A DNA stretch of 64,000 nucleotides from Sycobia sp. Sy_11 (GCA_018907035.1 JACCIC010000022.1:1-64000), one strand, 5' to 3'; positions 47,101 through 61,813 are shown, counted from the stretch's first letter. Made by a program: numbers and translations. Notes: generated from the letters alone by a model not told the origin.

Positions 47101-47569
47101 AGACTACGACAGGCTATACCCAAATAACCAATATGTTAAAATTTTTTTTGGAATACCTATTTCAGTACTTACGATTTCCAGAACGTTAAAATAATGTTAT
47201 TATGTAAAGATCGGTTATAAAGGTTTATTTTATCAAATTCATGCATCATAAAATACCGAGTACTTGCAAACAACAAACTAATTTAAGTTTTCATGTACCT
47301 TGTTTGGTATTTTTATACAAATTCAAATTTTTATAATAATAAAATTAATATAGTATTTAACTTATATGTAACTGCCACAAAATTAATAATGAATATTGAA
47401 ATGTAGTAAATAAAACTATAAAAATATTTTAGAAATTTTTTTAATATATATGTTGAAACTAAAACACCATTCTGACATTAAAACATTTTATTCAGTCAGT
47501 AAGAAGCCTTCTACATAATAATGATGATAATGATGATGATAATGATAATGATAATGACAATAATATTAA

Positions 47570-47601
<32 letters not shown>

Positions 47602-47704
47602 TGCAATAATTAGAATCACAATATCAATGATAATAGTATTAATTATTACAATAATAATGATCATAAGAATTTATAATACAAACATTAATGAGAAGTAATT
47701 TTAT

Positions 47705-47756
<52 letters not shown>

Positions 47757-50673
47757 GAAAATGATAAACAAATACAGTGGTTTTGTAAATTATACATTAA
47801 GTCACTTGATTAGTCAATAAATTATTTTTATTTTTCCCTCATTGCAAAAACGTCATAATATCAGTATGAAATTTAAAATTAAAAACTCTGTTCGTTTTAG
47901 TTTTACACAATCGATAAAGAATGCAATTTCAATAGAGTATTAAAAAACATTGTTTATAGTTATACATTTGAAAGATTGTAAGTATTGAGTATAACAATGT
48001 GGAATCTTTCAACTTTTATGTATTGTAATATTACAATTAAGTATAAATAACTATAATTTACCGATTTGACATAATTTTTATTGACCCTTTAAAAAACAAA
48101 CACAGTTGAGATACATTCATTGTAATAATTTAATCATTTCCATTGAAGTAGTAACCATCCAATTCTATTATCTTAACTCTTGCTATTAACTCTCTAGATA
48201 TACACAAAAAATTATTTATTTATTCTTGTGTAATTCTAATAAGATTGTCTGTAACCAATCAAGTAACCAATTCCTAAAATTAGTTTATTTCCAATTTGGA
48301 CATAAGTTAGTAGCTGTGCGGATATGTGCGATTGCATAAGTATAATATATCATGCTTATACTCTGCTACAATTCAGTCAAAAATTTATTGATATTTTTAT
48401 TTAATATACAAACAATTGAGAACTAACAAAATGAATTGTAATGTGCTCAATACGGAATTTATATTCCACAGTAAAAATAAGCACCTTTTTCCATGTATAG
48501 TTATGCTTTAAATTCAAAACCCTGTCCCTCAAAAAATTGATTTAGACTTATAGTAGTTACTTTGGAGGGGTATACTTAAATTCTCAGTTTTTATTATCCA
48601 ACTATGAAGTGAAATGCTATTAAATGTCAAATGAAATTTAATATATAAAGAAATCATCATTTTTAGCTAGTTTGAAACTATCTTCTTTATTACATTTTAT
48701 GTATAACTATAAATTAATAGCCATCTATTATATCGACATAAAAAAGTGTTTGCTCTTAACAGATGTCAATTATTTTTGACATTTATCATTTCATCTTCGT
48801 TATCGGAACTAAGAGGCTGCTGACAACATTAGGCTTGCTAGCACATAAATAATGCCCAGCAAATGTGCTATTTTGTTAGTATCATCCTTCCTTCATTCTT
48901 TTAACTATTATTTCAAGAATAATTTATCACATTTTAATCTTTGTCACAGATTGGACAGAAAGAAATGCAGGTAATATCATGCTTCACCAATTGGCTCAAA
49001 CAATGAACATCTTTGTAAAAAATATAGTACTATGAATGATCGAGCCTGCGAAATTGGTGTAAGCAATTAAATTTCTATTTGAAGGTATAGCAAATTACTT
49101 CATTAACATAATCAAGTTCTATTGGCCAAAAGTTTTGTCGAAAAATGTATACGAATTGCAATGCTAGAATTCATTGTACTCAATGGAAGATTATAAATCT
49201 AGCATTATTATTCCTGCAAAGCTTCCAGCTTATTATGATGTTTAATATCTGAAAAATTTCGAAATAAACGTTTTACCAAAAAAGATAACGAATTTTAATA
49301 GAATTTTTCTTTTTCATGAAGTATTTTTTATATCACACAACCTTCACTTTTATTATTCTTTGATATTACGTGCTTTCTCTCTCTTATATAAAATAAAACA
49401 CAGAAAATGAAATAAATATTTAAGAAATGTTTACATCAATTTTGAATTTTGTTACATCCACATTAATGCTAGAGATTATACTTTTAATATAAGCTTCTTT
49501 CGCACTTAATTAAAAATTAAAGAAAAACAACGCACAAGTACGCAAACGAAAAACTTAACGTAGTTCTTTGAACCAAAGCACAGTGAAAATTTTAGTAGCC
49601 TCAACATTTTTACCAGGGGAAACACGAACAAAACATACATATAATACTTAATCTAGTATCTACTATTACTACCCTAGAACAGCGAGAAAATCCTAAGACA
49701 TGCGATTGTGAATAATTAGCCGTTAATTCTTAATAGTCCTGAAATTTTTGAAGTTCCAAAGGTAAGTGTAGTTTAATGCTTTCGACGGTAGCCTAAATTA
49801 ATTTGTTTCTGAATGTCTTGTGATTTTTACGCTTTTTTAACAATTAGTTCAGTATTATCACTCTGATAACACCGTTTATCAGCTTTTTTCTTCAAAAAAC
49901 TTCAAATCTCAATCTAGTTTTATTCTTTTGCTTGAAGAATTGTTTGGCTTTTAACATTCTTTTTTTCCAGAAGCCACCATCGGTTTACCTTTTTTTACTC
50001 TGGCGAAATAAATTCGTCCATATGTAAATCAGTGTTGTCAGACATATTTGACTTATGGACTTAAAATAATTAAGTATATTATTTTTACTTACAAAAAAAA
50101 AGAACATATAAAGATCTAAATTTAATATCAAATAATATTTTACATTATAAAATAATCGTAAATAATATAAGTGTAATAAGTGAATCTAATGAAACATCTT
50201 TTATCAACTATTTGTTAAAGAAATTTTAAATGATTAAAGAATAACATAAACAATGTTTAATCTAAAAGATCTAAAAGACAAAATTGTACTGCCAACACTG
50301 ATGAGTTCATCTCTCCAAATAAATGAGCATCAGTAAAATACTTGTCTATGTAAAGTAGACAAGTTAATAATTATAATTTGAAAATCGTTTTCTGTTAACA
50401 GTTGAAGTTTAAAAACCATTAATAACTATCAATTATAAATACGACCATTCAGGTGTCTTACACAATAATATTACCGTCATGTCTTTTTTCTTTTGACCAA
50501 CAGTATTTTCTTATTGGTAGACTTCTTATTAATTCATAATATAACTTAGTAACGAGAGTATTACTAGCATTTCCTTTACCAAAAGGAAATGACGAATGTA
50601 AGATTTCAGAAATTTATCTTTATAGTCAGTAGCAATATTTCAAATTTCTGGGACGATTGTGATAAATTACTTT
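47100..50673. other. Long AT-rich intergenic stretch
   Basis: No gene was recognised between the Cullin-3 promoter and the neuroguidin stop codon. It contains an imperfect trinucleotide array (ATG/ATA/AAT) at about 47517-47600 and a (TA)n array at 47708-47753. The rest is AT-rich with few open frames. Part of it may be an extended 3' UTR of neuroguidin, which cannot be judged here. Confidence 0.55.
47517..47753. repeat. AT-rich trinucleotide and (TA)n arrays
   Basis: Imperfect GATAAT/AATAAT units at 47517-47600 and a TA array at 47708-47753 are separated by related degenerate sequence. Confidence 0.88.
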
Positions 50674-52626
50674 TTAGTGACGTCGTTTCTTCTTAAAACC
50701 TGTTATTAATTTAAATTAATAATACAATTAATATATAAAATGTACGTATAAAAAAAATATAAAATATCTTTAAATATATCATACTTTTTTTAGATTTTCC
50801 TTTTGCAGCTTTTCTTTTTTTAACTGAAGAGGATCCACCAAAATTAGTAACTTCTGTTCCAAGGATTCCAAGTGTGGTTACTTGACGTTGACGATGTTTT
50901 TCTTCTTTAGTAACTGGAAGACGGGTCATATAATTTTCTTCATATTCAATTTTTCTTTTATTTTCACGACCAAAACTTGATTGTTTTTCTCCTACATCAT
51001 TTGAATCTTCAATTGGAGCATCTAAATATTCTTCTCTAAGTTCTCTAAGTACAGCTCCAGATATAGCACGCCTACGTGCTCTTTCTCCAGCTTTACGCAT
51101 CTTATCTGCCAATGTTTCATCACCATCTATTACAAATATATAAAAATTTAATATAGAAATGTTTAAAAATTAAAATAAATTAATTTTTTTAAGAAATATG
51201 TATATTTAATAAATAATGTATTTAAAAAATTAATAGAATAAATATAACATATAAAGCTATTAAAATAAATGTTTAAGTATTAGAATTACTGATAACTATA
51301 ACTTTATTTATGTTTTCTAAATTTTAATTTTACCATAATGAACAGCAGCAAGTTTTGGTGGTATATAAACTCCAGACTTTCTTGGTTTGATACCCTCTTC
51401 ATCCTCATTTTGTTCAATTTCCGATTCTTCATCTGTGTCATCAAGTTTTCCAATCAATGCATCAGGATTGGGTTTAAAATTAATAGGATCATCACTGTTT
51501 GTTGTTCCTGTTACAGCAGTTTTAACAAGTTTATCTATTTGATATTTAAGTTTATGATCAATGGGCCTAATTTTTTCTAATACTGTTCTAATTTCAATTA
51601 AACGATCTATTGATGGATCTCCCTCAATTCGTTCTCCAGAACATTTTCTTAAAACAATATATGTTAAATTTATAAGATAAGATAACAGCATATGATATTT
51701 CATTTCGAGGAAACTAAGACCCTTATCCGTTGATATTTCTCCATTTTTTACCCGAACAAGCATATTATCTACTAGCTGATTAACTTGTACAACATTAGCA
51801 TTCATTTCCCCCAACAGGCGAAAAGCCTGTGGGAGGTCCCGCTGCTCCATTTCATCTATTGCCTAAATAAATCAAAAGATAGTATTATTTATAAATTTAA
51901 ATAAATATTTTTAACTGTATATAAAATAATGTTTATTTAAACAAAATTAAAATTAGCAAATTTAAAAAAATTATAAATGTTTCAACATTAAATATTAATT
52001 AAAATTTATCAATTAATCTACTAAATCACATTGTTTTGTACAAGTGAAATTATTTTATCGAAATTTAAAAAAAAAATTAAAGTAGGTATTCTACAAATAT
52101 TTTTAACTTTCAATAATTTATGAATAATTTGTTTTATGTTTATAAATTATAGTAACATAAATTTTCATACATAAAAAGATGTTCAATATAATTTTGTTAA
52201 TTTTCAGTTCATGCAGTAAAAAAAGAAAATTTAGTCGCAACACAACCATAAATTCCCTTGTGCTTAGTCCCTTAATTTATCCGTATCTCGAATACATTTT
52301 ATTAACGAAAATTTATTGAGTATTATTAAATATTGCAAGCGCGCTAAAAATTACTCGAAAAATTTGTTAGCAATCATAATTTTTACCATTATGCTTTTAT
52401 TCAACACTTGGAATGATCTTTTAGAAAAATGTTGGCTCAGCTACCGAACGAGAAAAAAGCGCAATAATCTGCTGCCATCTTTCCTATTTACTAATGGATG
52501 ACAGCGGAAAAAAAAACAATCGAAAAATTGCCTCGATACTGCTCACAGAAAAAATTCGCTGTTTTGCTAATTTACTTTAAATCTGACGAAGATAATGTTT
52601 GTATAAACTCTACTTACCTGCACCAT
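50674..52626 (-). CDS. NGDN: Neuroguidin-like protein (Sas10/Utp3 family)
   Basis: Neuroguidin is a nucleolar protein of the small-subunit processome needed for 18S rRNA maturation; in vertebrates it also binds eIF4E. The coding exons (minus) are 52618-52626 (only ATG-GTG-CAG), 51334-51862, 50785-51126 and 50674-50699. They join through GT-AG borders to 301 residues. The Sas10/Utp3/C1D domain spans about residues 5-95 (LGEMNANVVQVNQLVDNMLV, LSFLEMKYHMLLSYLINLT). Then come an acidic middle (DDTDEESEIEQNEDEEG), the motif SGVYIPPKLAAVHY, and a basic C-terminus with KMRKAGERARRRA and KKRKAAKGKSKKS. It ends in a Lys/Arg-rich tail, as expected for a nucleolar protein. Confidence 0.88.
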
Positions 52627-53832
<1,206 letters not shown>

Positions 53833-53892
53833 ATGAATTCAACAGATCAGGTGCGTATCATCATATACTACATAGGCGCGCGCGCAAACGCA

Positions 53893-53958
<66 letters not shown>

Positions 53959-54478
53959 GGTAATGAAGAATTGTAGTATGGGATAGAGGGGTAGGGAATA
54001 TAGAATACTTGTTATATTAGGTTATATATATATATTAGAATATATATACTTATATATCAGAAAAACTTTGCAAAACAGAATTTGTGATCGAGATATGCTG
54101 GCTGGAGACGCTGTAGTGTGCAATTTATGGCATAGATATTATTTATTGCATTAATAATAAATAGAATAGTTCATGTTTGCAAAAGTATGGTAAAAGCTGA
54201 TAGAAACTGCAACTGCAAGATGCATTTTTGACGTGGAATACCATACTTAAAAACAGAATTAGAAGAATTGTTAGAAAACCTTGAAGTTTAAAAATTTGGG
54301 GAAAAGAAATTGGCAGGGTGGCGCATATAAGAAATTATAATCTATAGAATGGTAAGAAAGTTAATATTAAAAAAGTTTATTAATAAATTAAAAATTCTTG
54401 AAATTATTTATTTATTTATTATATTTATTAAATATTGAAATTATATTTATTTATTTACTTATAGATTACACACACACG

Positions 54479-54537
<59 letters not shown>

Positions 54538-57241
54538 AATTATTAGAAACATTTTAACTTTATAGGATAGGTTAAGGTGGAAATGGGCTATATTAGCAGT
54601 GATAATGTTGTTAATTGAAGTTCAAGGATTTTATGTACCAGGTGTTGCACCTGTAGAATTCAAAAGAGGACAGAAAATTGATGTAAAAGCTGTCAAAATG
54701 ACGAGTACACATACACAATTACCTTATGAATATTATTCTTTAAAATTCTGTTTACCAAAAAATGGAACATTATTTTATAAATCGGAAAATTTAGGAGAAA
54801 TTTTGAGAGGAGACAGGTATATATAATAAAAGTAAAACTATAGAAGATATAAAAATGAAATAATTATAATTATATTATTTTTGTAGAATTGTTAATACTC
54901 CATATGAAGTCCTTATGGGACAAGATATATCGTGTCGTCTTCTTTGTCACGCTCCATTAAGTCCTATGACTTGGACTGAAGCAGATTCACAGCTTGTTAT
55001 GGAACGAATTCAACATGAATATACTGTTCATTTGTAAGATCAAAATATATTTTTTTTAATTAATATTTACTCTTTCATAATATTATTCTATATTAATATT
55101 TTTCATTACTCTTTAGGTTAATAGATAATTTACCTGCAGCTACAAAAAAAACTTTTAAAGACAATACAATTGTCTATCATGGATATCGACTAGGTGGTAT
55201 TGATAATAATAATAAACAAGTTTTTATTAATAATTATTTAAAGCTAAAATTAAGTTACCATAAACATCGAGAGTAAGTAGGTTATAAATTTTAATAATGT
55301 TTGAGTAAATTGTATTAAATTTGAAAAATTTATTTAGAAATGAATTTCGAGTTGTGGGCTTTGAAGTAGATGCTTTTTCCATAGATTTTAATCAATTACA
55401 ATTTGAAGGAAATACTTGTAAAATACCTCAAGGATTCAATCCACAATATGTAAATCCTAAAGGCACTAAGATACTATTTTTATACTCAGTTGAATGGAAA
55501 GAATCTGATGTCAGTTGGGCGAGTAGATGGGACATTTATCTTGGAATGAGTGATGTAGAAATTCATTGGTTCTCTATAATCAACTCTTTAGTTGTTGTTT
55601 GTTTTCTATCAGGTAGAGTATAAATAATACTAGTTATTAATAAAAATATTATTTATGAATTTCCATAAAATTATAACATATTTAACCAGAATATGCATGA
55701 ACAAATATTTAAAATAATTTTTCAAAGCTAAAGATTTATTTATACAATATTTAATTGAATTAAAATATATATTAGCATGTTATTATTCTTAATTATATTG
55801 CTTTAATATATTTATATAGGAATTTTGACAATGATTATTGTTAGAACCTTAAGAAGAGATATTGCTAGATACAATGCAGGTGAAAGTGATAGTCTTACTG
55901 GATTAGATGAAGCAATCGAGGAAACTGGATGGAAACTAGTTCATGGAGATGTTTTTAGACCTCCAATAAATGCACGATTATTTGCTGCTGTAATTGGAAG
56001 TGGAATTCAAATATTTTTCATGACTCTAATAACAATTTGTAAGTTCTTTGATATATTGAAGATTTATTTATAAATATAGTTTTAAAAAAATAATTAATTA
56101 TTATTAAATTTTTCATTTCCATAATTATAGTTTTTGCTATGTTGGGAATGCTTTCACCTGCGAGTAGAGGAGCTCTTGGTACATGTGCAATATTTCTGTA
56201 CGTTTTTTCAGGACTTATAGCAGGTTATTTTTCAGCTAGATTATATAAAACAATGCGAGGAAAAGAATGGAAAAGAGCAGCAATGCTGGTAAGATCAAAT
56301 TAAGCTCATGATTTCACAAATAGTTATTAATAAATTAATGTAAAATACATATATATTTAAATTTTCTTAGCTATTAACTATTTAACATAATAAATTTGAC
56401 TTGCCTTTATAGACAGCTACTTTATACCCTGGAATTGTTTTCGGAACATGTTTTTTTCTAAATTTTTTCATTTGGGGAAAAAATAGTTCAGGAGCTGTCC
56501 CTTTTACAACTATGCTGTCTTTACTTTGTCTTTGGTTTGGTATTTCATTACCACTTGTATATCTTGGTTACTTTTTTGGCTTTCGAAAACATCCATTTAC
56601 ACATCCAGTTAGAACAAATCAAATTCCTAGACAAGTACCTGATCAACTTTGGTATATGAATCCTATTTTATGGTAAATTCATATAATTTCATACATAAAA
56701 ATAACTTAGTTTTCATTAATTTAATAACTATTTATTTTTAGTACTCTGATGGCTGGAGTTTTACCTTTTGGTGCTGTTTTTATTGAATTATTTTTCATTT
56801 TGACAGCTTTATGGGAAAATCAATTTTACTATCTTTTTGGTTTTTTGTTCCTCGTATTTTGTATCCTTGTAATATCATGCTCGCAAATTTCAATTGTTAT
56901 GGTATATTTTCAACTTTGTGGAGAAGTAAGTTAATTTATTTTCATTTTAATAGCATAGTTTAATTCGTATTACTTATTAATTTTTATTTTTTTGATTATA
57001 GGATTACAGATGGTGGTGGAGAAGTTTTCTTGTTAGTGGAGGATCAGCAGTGTATGTTTTAGCATATTCTGTTTTCTATTTTATGAAAAAATTAGAAATA
57101 ACAGAATTGGTTCCAACTCTTATGTATTTTGGGTATACTACATTAATGGTGCTTACATTTTGGTTATTAACTGGAACAATAGGTTTTTTTGCAGCATATG
57201 CCTTTATAAGAAAAATATATGCAGCTGTTAAAATAGACTAA
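53833..57241 (+). CDS. TM9SF4: Transmembrane 9 superfamily member 4 (TM9SF4)
   Basis: This nonaspanin acts in Golgi/endosomal sorting of membrane proteins and in phagocytosis. The coding exons are 53833-53850, 54566-54816, 54887-55033, 55117-55272, 55338-55612, 55820-56038, 56131-56288, 56413-56672, 56742-56925 and 57002-57241. They join to 635 residues (human 642). A hydrophobic signal ([16 protein letters not shown]) leads to a lumenal domain with [42 protein letters not shown]. Nine hydrophobic spans follow, with [16 protein letters not shown] and [20 protein letters not shown]. The C-terminus KIYAAVKID carries the K-x-D sorting motif typical of the family. The first 18-base exon (MNSTDQ) was chosen because ATG, donor GTGCGT and phase all fit. 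It is the least certain part. Confidence 0.93.
53897..53954. repeat. (TA)n microsatellite in the first TM9SF4 intron
   Basis: A TA array of about 57 bases lies just after the proposed first exon. Confidence 0.94.
54490..54534. repeat. (TA)n microsatellite before TM9SF4 exon 2
   Basis: A TA array of about 45 bases lies close to the splice acceptor of exon 2. Confidence 0.93.
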
Positions 57242-57918
57242 TCGTACTAATTAACGATAATAATCAGTGCTATTCTGCCAAAAAATGAACAGTAAAAACA
57301 TCATTTAATTTATTACAATTTTTTATTTCTTTCTTAAGAGGAAATCTTGCAATATGTTAATTCCGATTTCCATTCGTGAAGGCAGAATTTACTACACACT
57401 TGACTGGGATCTGTTACTTGTAGATCTTATAGTCTAATTAATTTATTGAATTTTTTTTAAACAATAAGCTTTTAAATTATGTTTTACTATTAAGATTTTC
57501 AAGTGTATTGATCCTATACATTAGATTAATTGTTTCTGATGTTGAAAATGTAAATTTTCTGAATCTTGTGCGTACAAATTAAAGTCTGATTGATTGTACA
57601 ATGAGTTCATTTCAACATCATAGTTACAAAATGCGCGTGTAAATATAATCGTTATTTTATAGGATATTTTGTAGATTTCAAGTTATATCATTTCTTACAA
57701 CTATGAATATAAATATTTATAAAATAAAATTTTAAAACATTTTTAATCCTTGCTTCAGAATTTTATTATTTTTAAATATTCTAAAACTAAATTGCTTTTA
57801 TCCATTATAAAACAATTTATAATAGTATATAATCGAAGCTTTGAATTATATTATGTACAATTACAAAAGTATAAAAATGTATATACTGATGAAATAAGTG
57901 AAATATCAATCATAACAA
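57242..57918. terminator. Convergent 3' ends of TM9SF4 and MPPE1
   Basis: AATAAA at 57723-57728 (plus) could end TM9SF4, and TTTATT at 57762-57767 (AATAAA on the minus strand) could end the metallophosphoesterase gene. If both are used, the 3' UTRs nearly meet or overlap. A 67-codon plus frame here (57750-57953) is judged non-coding. Confidence 0.4.
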
Positions 57919-60307
57919 TTAATAATGAAGTGATCTGCAATTATAGTAAGTAATTTTTCTGCAAAGTTGGATTAACTGATACATAATTATACATATTCCA
58001 CTAAATCTGTATATATTTATTACTGTAGATTCAACTGGCATATAACACTTTGATAAAGCATAATTATTAGGTGTAAATATACCCTAAATAAAATAATAAA
58101 ATAATTTAATTTTTAAATAGTATTATTCATTAATGAAAAATAAATAGACATAAAAAATAACTGACCAGTAAAAAAGATGGATTATTTTTATTTCGCCAAC
58201 TGAATGAGGGAACTGTTACTTCTAAAATATCGTTTCTGTGCAGAGTTCTACAACCATGGTGAGTGTGTCCATCAACGACTAGTCTTGGGTGTAAAATATC
58301 TAAAAGCTGCAATAAAAAAATAGAAAAACTTTATAAAAATATTTAGTAAAATAAGTATTAGTCTTATACATTACGGTGTCTTAGACAGATAAGGCAAATA
58401 TTTATCACAAGGCCTACTAAAAAACAGCAAAATATACGTAAAAGAATTTTTTAACATTTTATACAAAAATACTTAATCTAGATTTATGTTTGTTAAAAAT
58501 CATATTCATATTATTAAAATTTAATGAAGATAAAAAACCTTCACTTTCCAAATTATTTAATATATTATTTCCATATATGCTACAATTTTAGGCTATAACA
58601 AAAACAGCAAATCGTATCATATATTTCATCTTCAGATAGTTTATGATTAAAGTTACTAGAAAAGTGACTCTTATTTTTATTTTTATGAAAAAATACTCAT
58701 TTTCCATTTTTTATTAAAACAATGATGTATTTTTAAACTCAAATTTTTGACAATGACTTGGATGATTCATATTTATTAAATTGGTATTATTTTCATTATT
58801 TTCGTTTATATATATTCTTCCATACATATTTTTATTATTTGGCACTAAACTTTGATCATATTCTTTTTAATTGCCTTGATCTGTAATTCTAAATCAATTT
58901 TTCTCCAATAAGCCTCTTTCTACTTCTGGTAAGTACACCCTGTCTTAAGATCAATCTTATGAGTACAACTGTTTTAAAAATTATCAAAGTTAAATTTACT
59001 TGTTCTGTTGCTTCTCTTGATAAACACTCCCATCTCTCCCTAAATTTCATATTTTTAATGTCAGCAGGAGCTTCATCTAACTCATCACAAATTTTATCAG
59101 ATTCACGATACAAAGGAAAATGCTAAAAGATACATAAATTCTTTTATATTTAATTATCTCCAAATAAATTGTTTAGAGTAACAAATAATACTAACTTGTA
59201 ATAAAATTGGTCTACTATATCTTTTAATTATATTATTTGTATTACAATGAGCACCAATACCTTTCGCACATTTTAAATGTTCTGTAGAAAAATGTAAATA
59301 ATGTACACATACTATTTAAATGTAATTAAATAGTATAAAATAATGTATAAAATAATGTAAAATAAGTATAAAATAATGTAAACTATTTTAAAAATGTTAT
59401 ATTTCTTACTGCTTATATTATTTACAGCAGCTTCAGTAGGTCTACATAGAAAACATCCATCTCCTTCTAAAGCCATACTATTAATTAGAACGAAATGATT
59501 TCCTTGAAGACTAACTCTCAGTACACTTGGAGCATTCATTCCATTTATGAATCTTTTATTTAAATATGGTGTGATAACTATAAAACATTATTTATAAAAA
59601 AAAATTGTTAGCAAACAAAACAAATGATAATTTAACAACCATAATGAAAACCCATATCATGATTTCCTGATACTACATAAAGGTCTACATTTTCTGGTAT
59701 AGAAAAAATTGACTGAAATCGTAAAATGTAATTTTCAAACTCTTCTGAACTGCACCATTGACCTTCATCAAAAATGTCCCCTAAAATATTCTTATAATAA
59801 ATAATTTTTCATTAAAAAAGTGTTTTACTGGAAATTTTACCCACCTAATATAAAAACTACTTCAGGCTTATGAATAGCCATTACAGTTTGAAAGGTTCGG
59901 TACATTTGCCATTCCCTGTTTTGAATGATGTAGGCAATTAATTAATTTTTAGAATTTAATTTATATAATAAAAATATATACCTTCGAAGCTTATCGTACC
60001 AATGTCCTTTTTTTGAACCTAAAAGATGAGTATCTGCTAAAAACATAGCATACACTGGTTTTTCTTCTGATGTTACCTCAGGAATTTTAGGATCAATTTT
60101 ATTGGGATCCAAAATAGGCCATTTACACTAAAGGAAAAAAAAACAGTGAAAAATCTATTGAAAATCAAAAATAATACATCATAGCATGTATACCTGTATT
60201 AAGACTATAAAATATATAAGATATTCACAAAGAAAAATTACTGTTGACAGTGATAATAAAGTCTTAACAAAATAATATTTGTAAAAATATCTTGCAACAC
60301 TAAACAT
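57919..60307 (-). CDS. MPPE1: Metallophosphoesterase 1 / PGAP5-like GPI remodelling enzyme
   Basis: PGAP5/MPPE1 removes ethanolamine phosphate from the second mannose of GPI anchors before ER exit. The coding exons (minus) are 60194-60307, 59982-60127, 59845-59915, 59640-59780, 59410-59577, 59196-59281, 59000-59122, 58166-58306 and 57919-58083. They join to 384 residues (human about 396). An N-terminal membrane anchor (KTLLSLSTVIFLCEYLIYFI) precedes the metal-binding motifs ADTHLLG, ILGDIFDEG, SGNHDMGFHY, HFPLYR and DGHTHHGC. The last exon has NYALSKCYMPVESTV and a second hydrophobic stretch. The C-terminus (CRSLHY) lacks the ER-retrieval dilysine seen in vertebrates, so the final exon could be incompletely modelled. 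Confidence 0.9.
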
Positions 60308-60726
60308 TTTTGCAGCTGTTTTTAATTTTGAATCCTTGATTTGAATTTTATTTTAATAAAAAAAAACTACATTCTTCAATCAAGATTCGATAATTAATAT
60401 ATATTATATCAGATACTATTGTAATTGTTCTGATTCTAACTTCTGTCAACAGTCTAATTTAACAACCGACTTTCGCGGCTTCACCTGCAAGGCTGCAAGC
60501 TTAAGCAAATTAACCAATCTGAACGAAGTACGAACAAGGAATGAACCTATGAACCTATTCGAGATACCAATTGAGTATTATCAAATGCACATTGCGCCTT
60601 TCTTACACCAGAGACACTAACGCTCAAGATGTCCAGCTATGCAAGTTTTCGTCTCCATTAAAAACGTAAATATAAATCAGGTATAAATTATGTTAGATTA
60701 TTTATATCTGTTTATACGCACGCACG

Positions 60727-60778
<52 letters not shown>

Positions 60779-60814
60779 CACACACGCATGCGCATACACA
60801 TGCGCATACGCGCG

Positions 60815-60866
<52 letters not shown>

Positions 60867-61709
60867 TATAAAAAATTACTTGCAAATGTGTAATGATGTT
60901 GGGAACGAAAATTTACAGATTTGCCCATATAGGCGACGCTTTCATCGACTGTGTATAGGCTAGCATTGGTTTTGTAAGATATGACGTCACCAGACGTTAC
61001 ATACCAATGAATTCATATATGATCATCACATTGCTTGCTTAGATTTGCTTATAAAAAGTGTAAATGCAGCCTGCAGCACGCTGCAGCTGCAACTGCAAGA
61101 CTGCAACCTGCAGACTGCCGGAGTCTGCAGAGTCTGAACAGGACTGTCAACTAAGACCGAGACCAGCCGAGACCAGCGAGACCTGCTGAGCTGAGACCTG
61201 AGTGTCTGACAGGGATCGTAGCATTTTCAAGTTGGGAACAACTGGATTCTGAGAGTGTATAGTAACAAAGATCAAAAGAAAAAGAAATTTATGAATAAAG
61301 ATAAAAACTAATAAAAATACGATTTTCACTTAATCTGTGGTTTTACGTACATTACGTAGTATTTTTTAATAATGTAGCATTGTGTGGGGACAAGTGGGGT
61401 TAGTTGACTATTTTATTTTCTACTGAAGAAAACGTTTAAATATTTATTTTTGTCATCGTGTCTTTATTCTTTTACAATTCAATTATTTTCTTAAAGTTTT
61501 TTAGTGGAACCAGGTGAAATTAACAAACTGTGAAAAGAGAAAATTGGTAGAAACAGTAGAACTATATTCTTAATGAAAACAAAGGGAAAGTACAAGAATA
61601 ATTAATTTAACGGGATAGTTTCGTGTGTCGTCTATAACTAACAAATAACGTGCATCATACAGTCGATTGAATCTTGTATATCAAATGCTTCTTAAGAATA
61701 AATATATAG
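60308..61709. other. Region between MPPE1 and the next gene
   Basis: The two genes diverge, so this holds both promoters. It contains a (CA)n/(TA)n compound array at 60734-60863 and a cluster of CTGCAG words at about 61066-61140. Those are followed by repeated GAGACC words to about 61200. No additional exon was found. Confidence 0.5.
60734..60863. repeat. Compound (CA)n/(TA)n microsatellite
   Basis: A CA array at about 60734-60776, a degenerate CATGCGCA part, another short CA run, and a TA array at about 60829-60862 lie side by side. Confidence 0.94.
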
Positions 61710-61789
61710 ATGAACCTACAAGATAATCTTTACATCGAGGATGCGGAGGAGGATTTGAAGAATTTTGTCAAAAACGAGGCGCGTAAAAG
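61710..61789 (+). CDS. First coding exon of an unidentified gene
   Basis: ATG at 61710 opens 26 codons plus two bases (MNLQDNLYIEDAEEDLKNFV then KNEARKR). They end in AAAAG|GTAATTTTAC, a consensus-like 5' splice site, and an in-frame TAA follows at once in the intron. The GC-balanced, acidic-then-basic peptide looks like a real N-terminus. I could not match it to a family, and no second exon was recognised before the window ends at 64000, so the first intron is longer than 2.2 kb. Confidence 0.45.
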
Positions 61790-61813
61790 GTAATTTTACT
61801 TTATTATTTCATT

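Noticed and set aside
57750..57953. 67-codon plus frame between TM9SF4 and MPPE1
   Set aside because: It is AT-rich, has no recognisable content, and overlaps the last MPPE1 exon on the other strand.
60690..60928. His-Thr and Val-Cys repeat frames on both strands
   Set aside because: They are produced by the (CA)n/(TA)n microsatellite.
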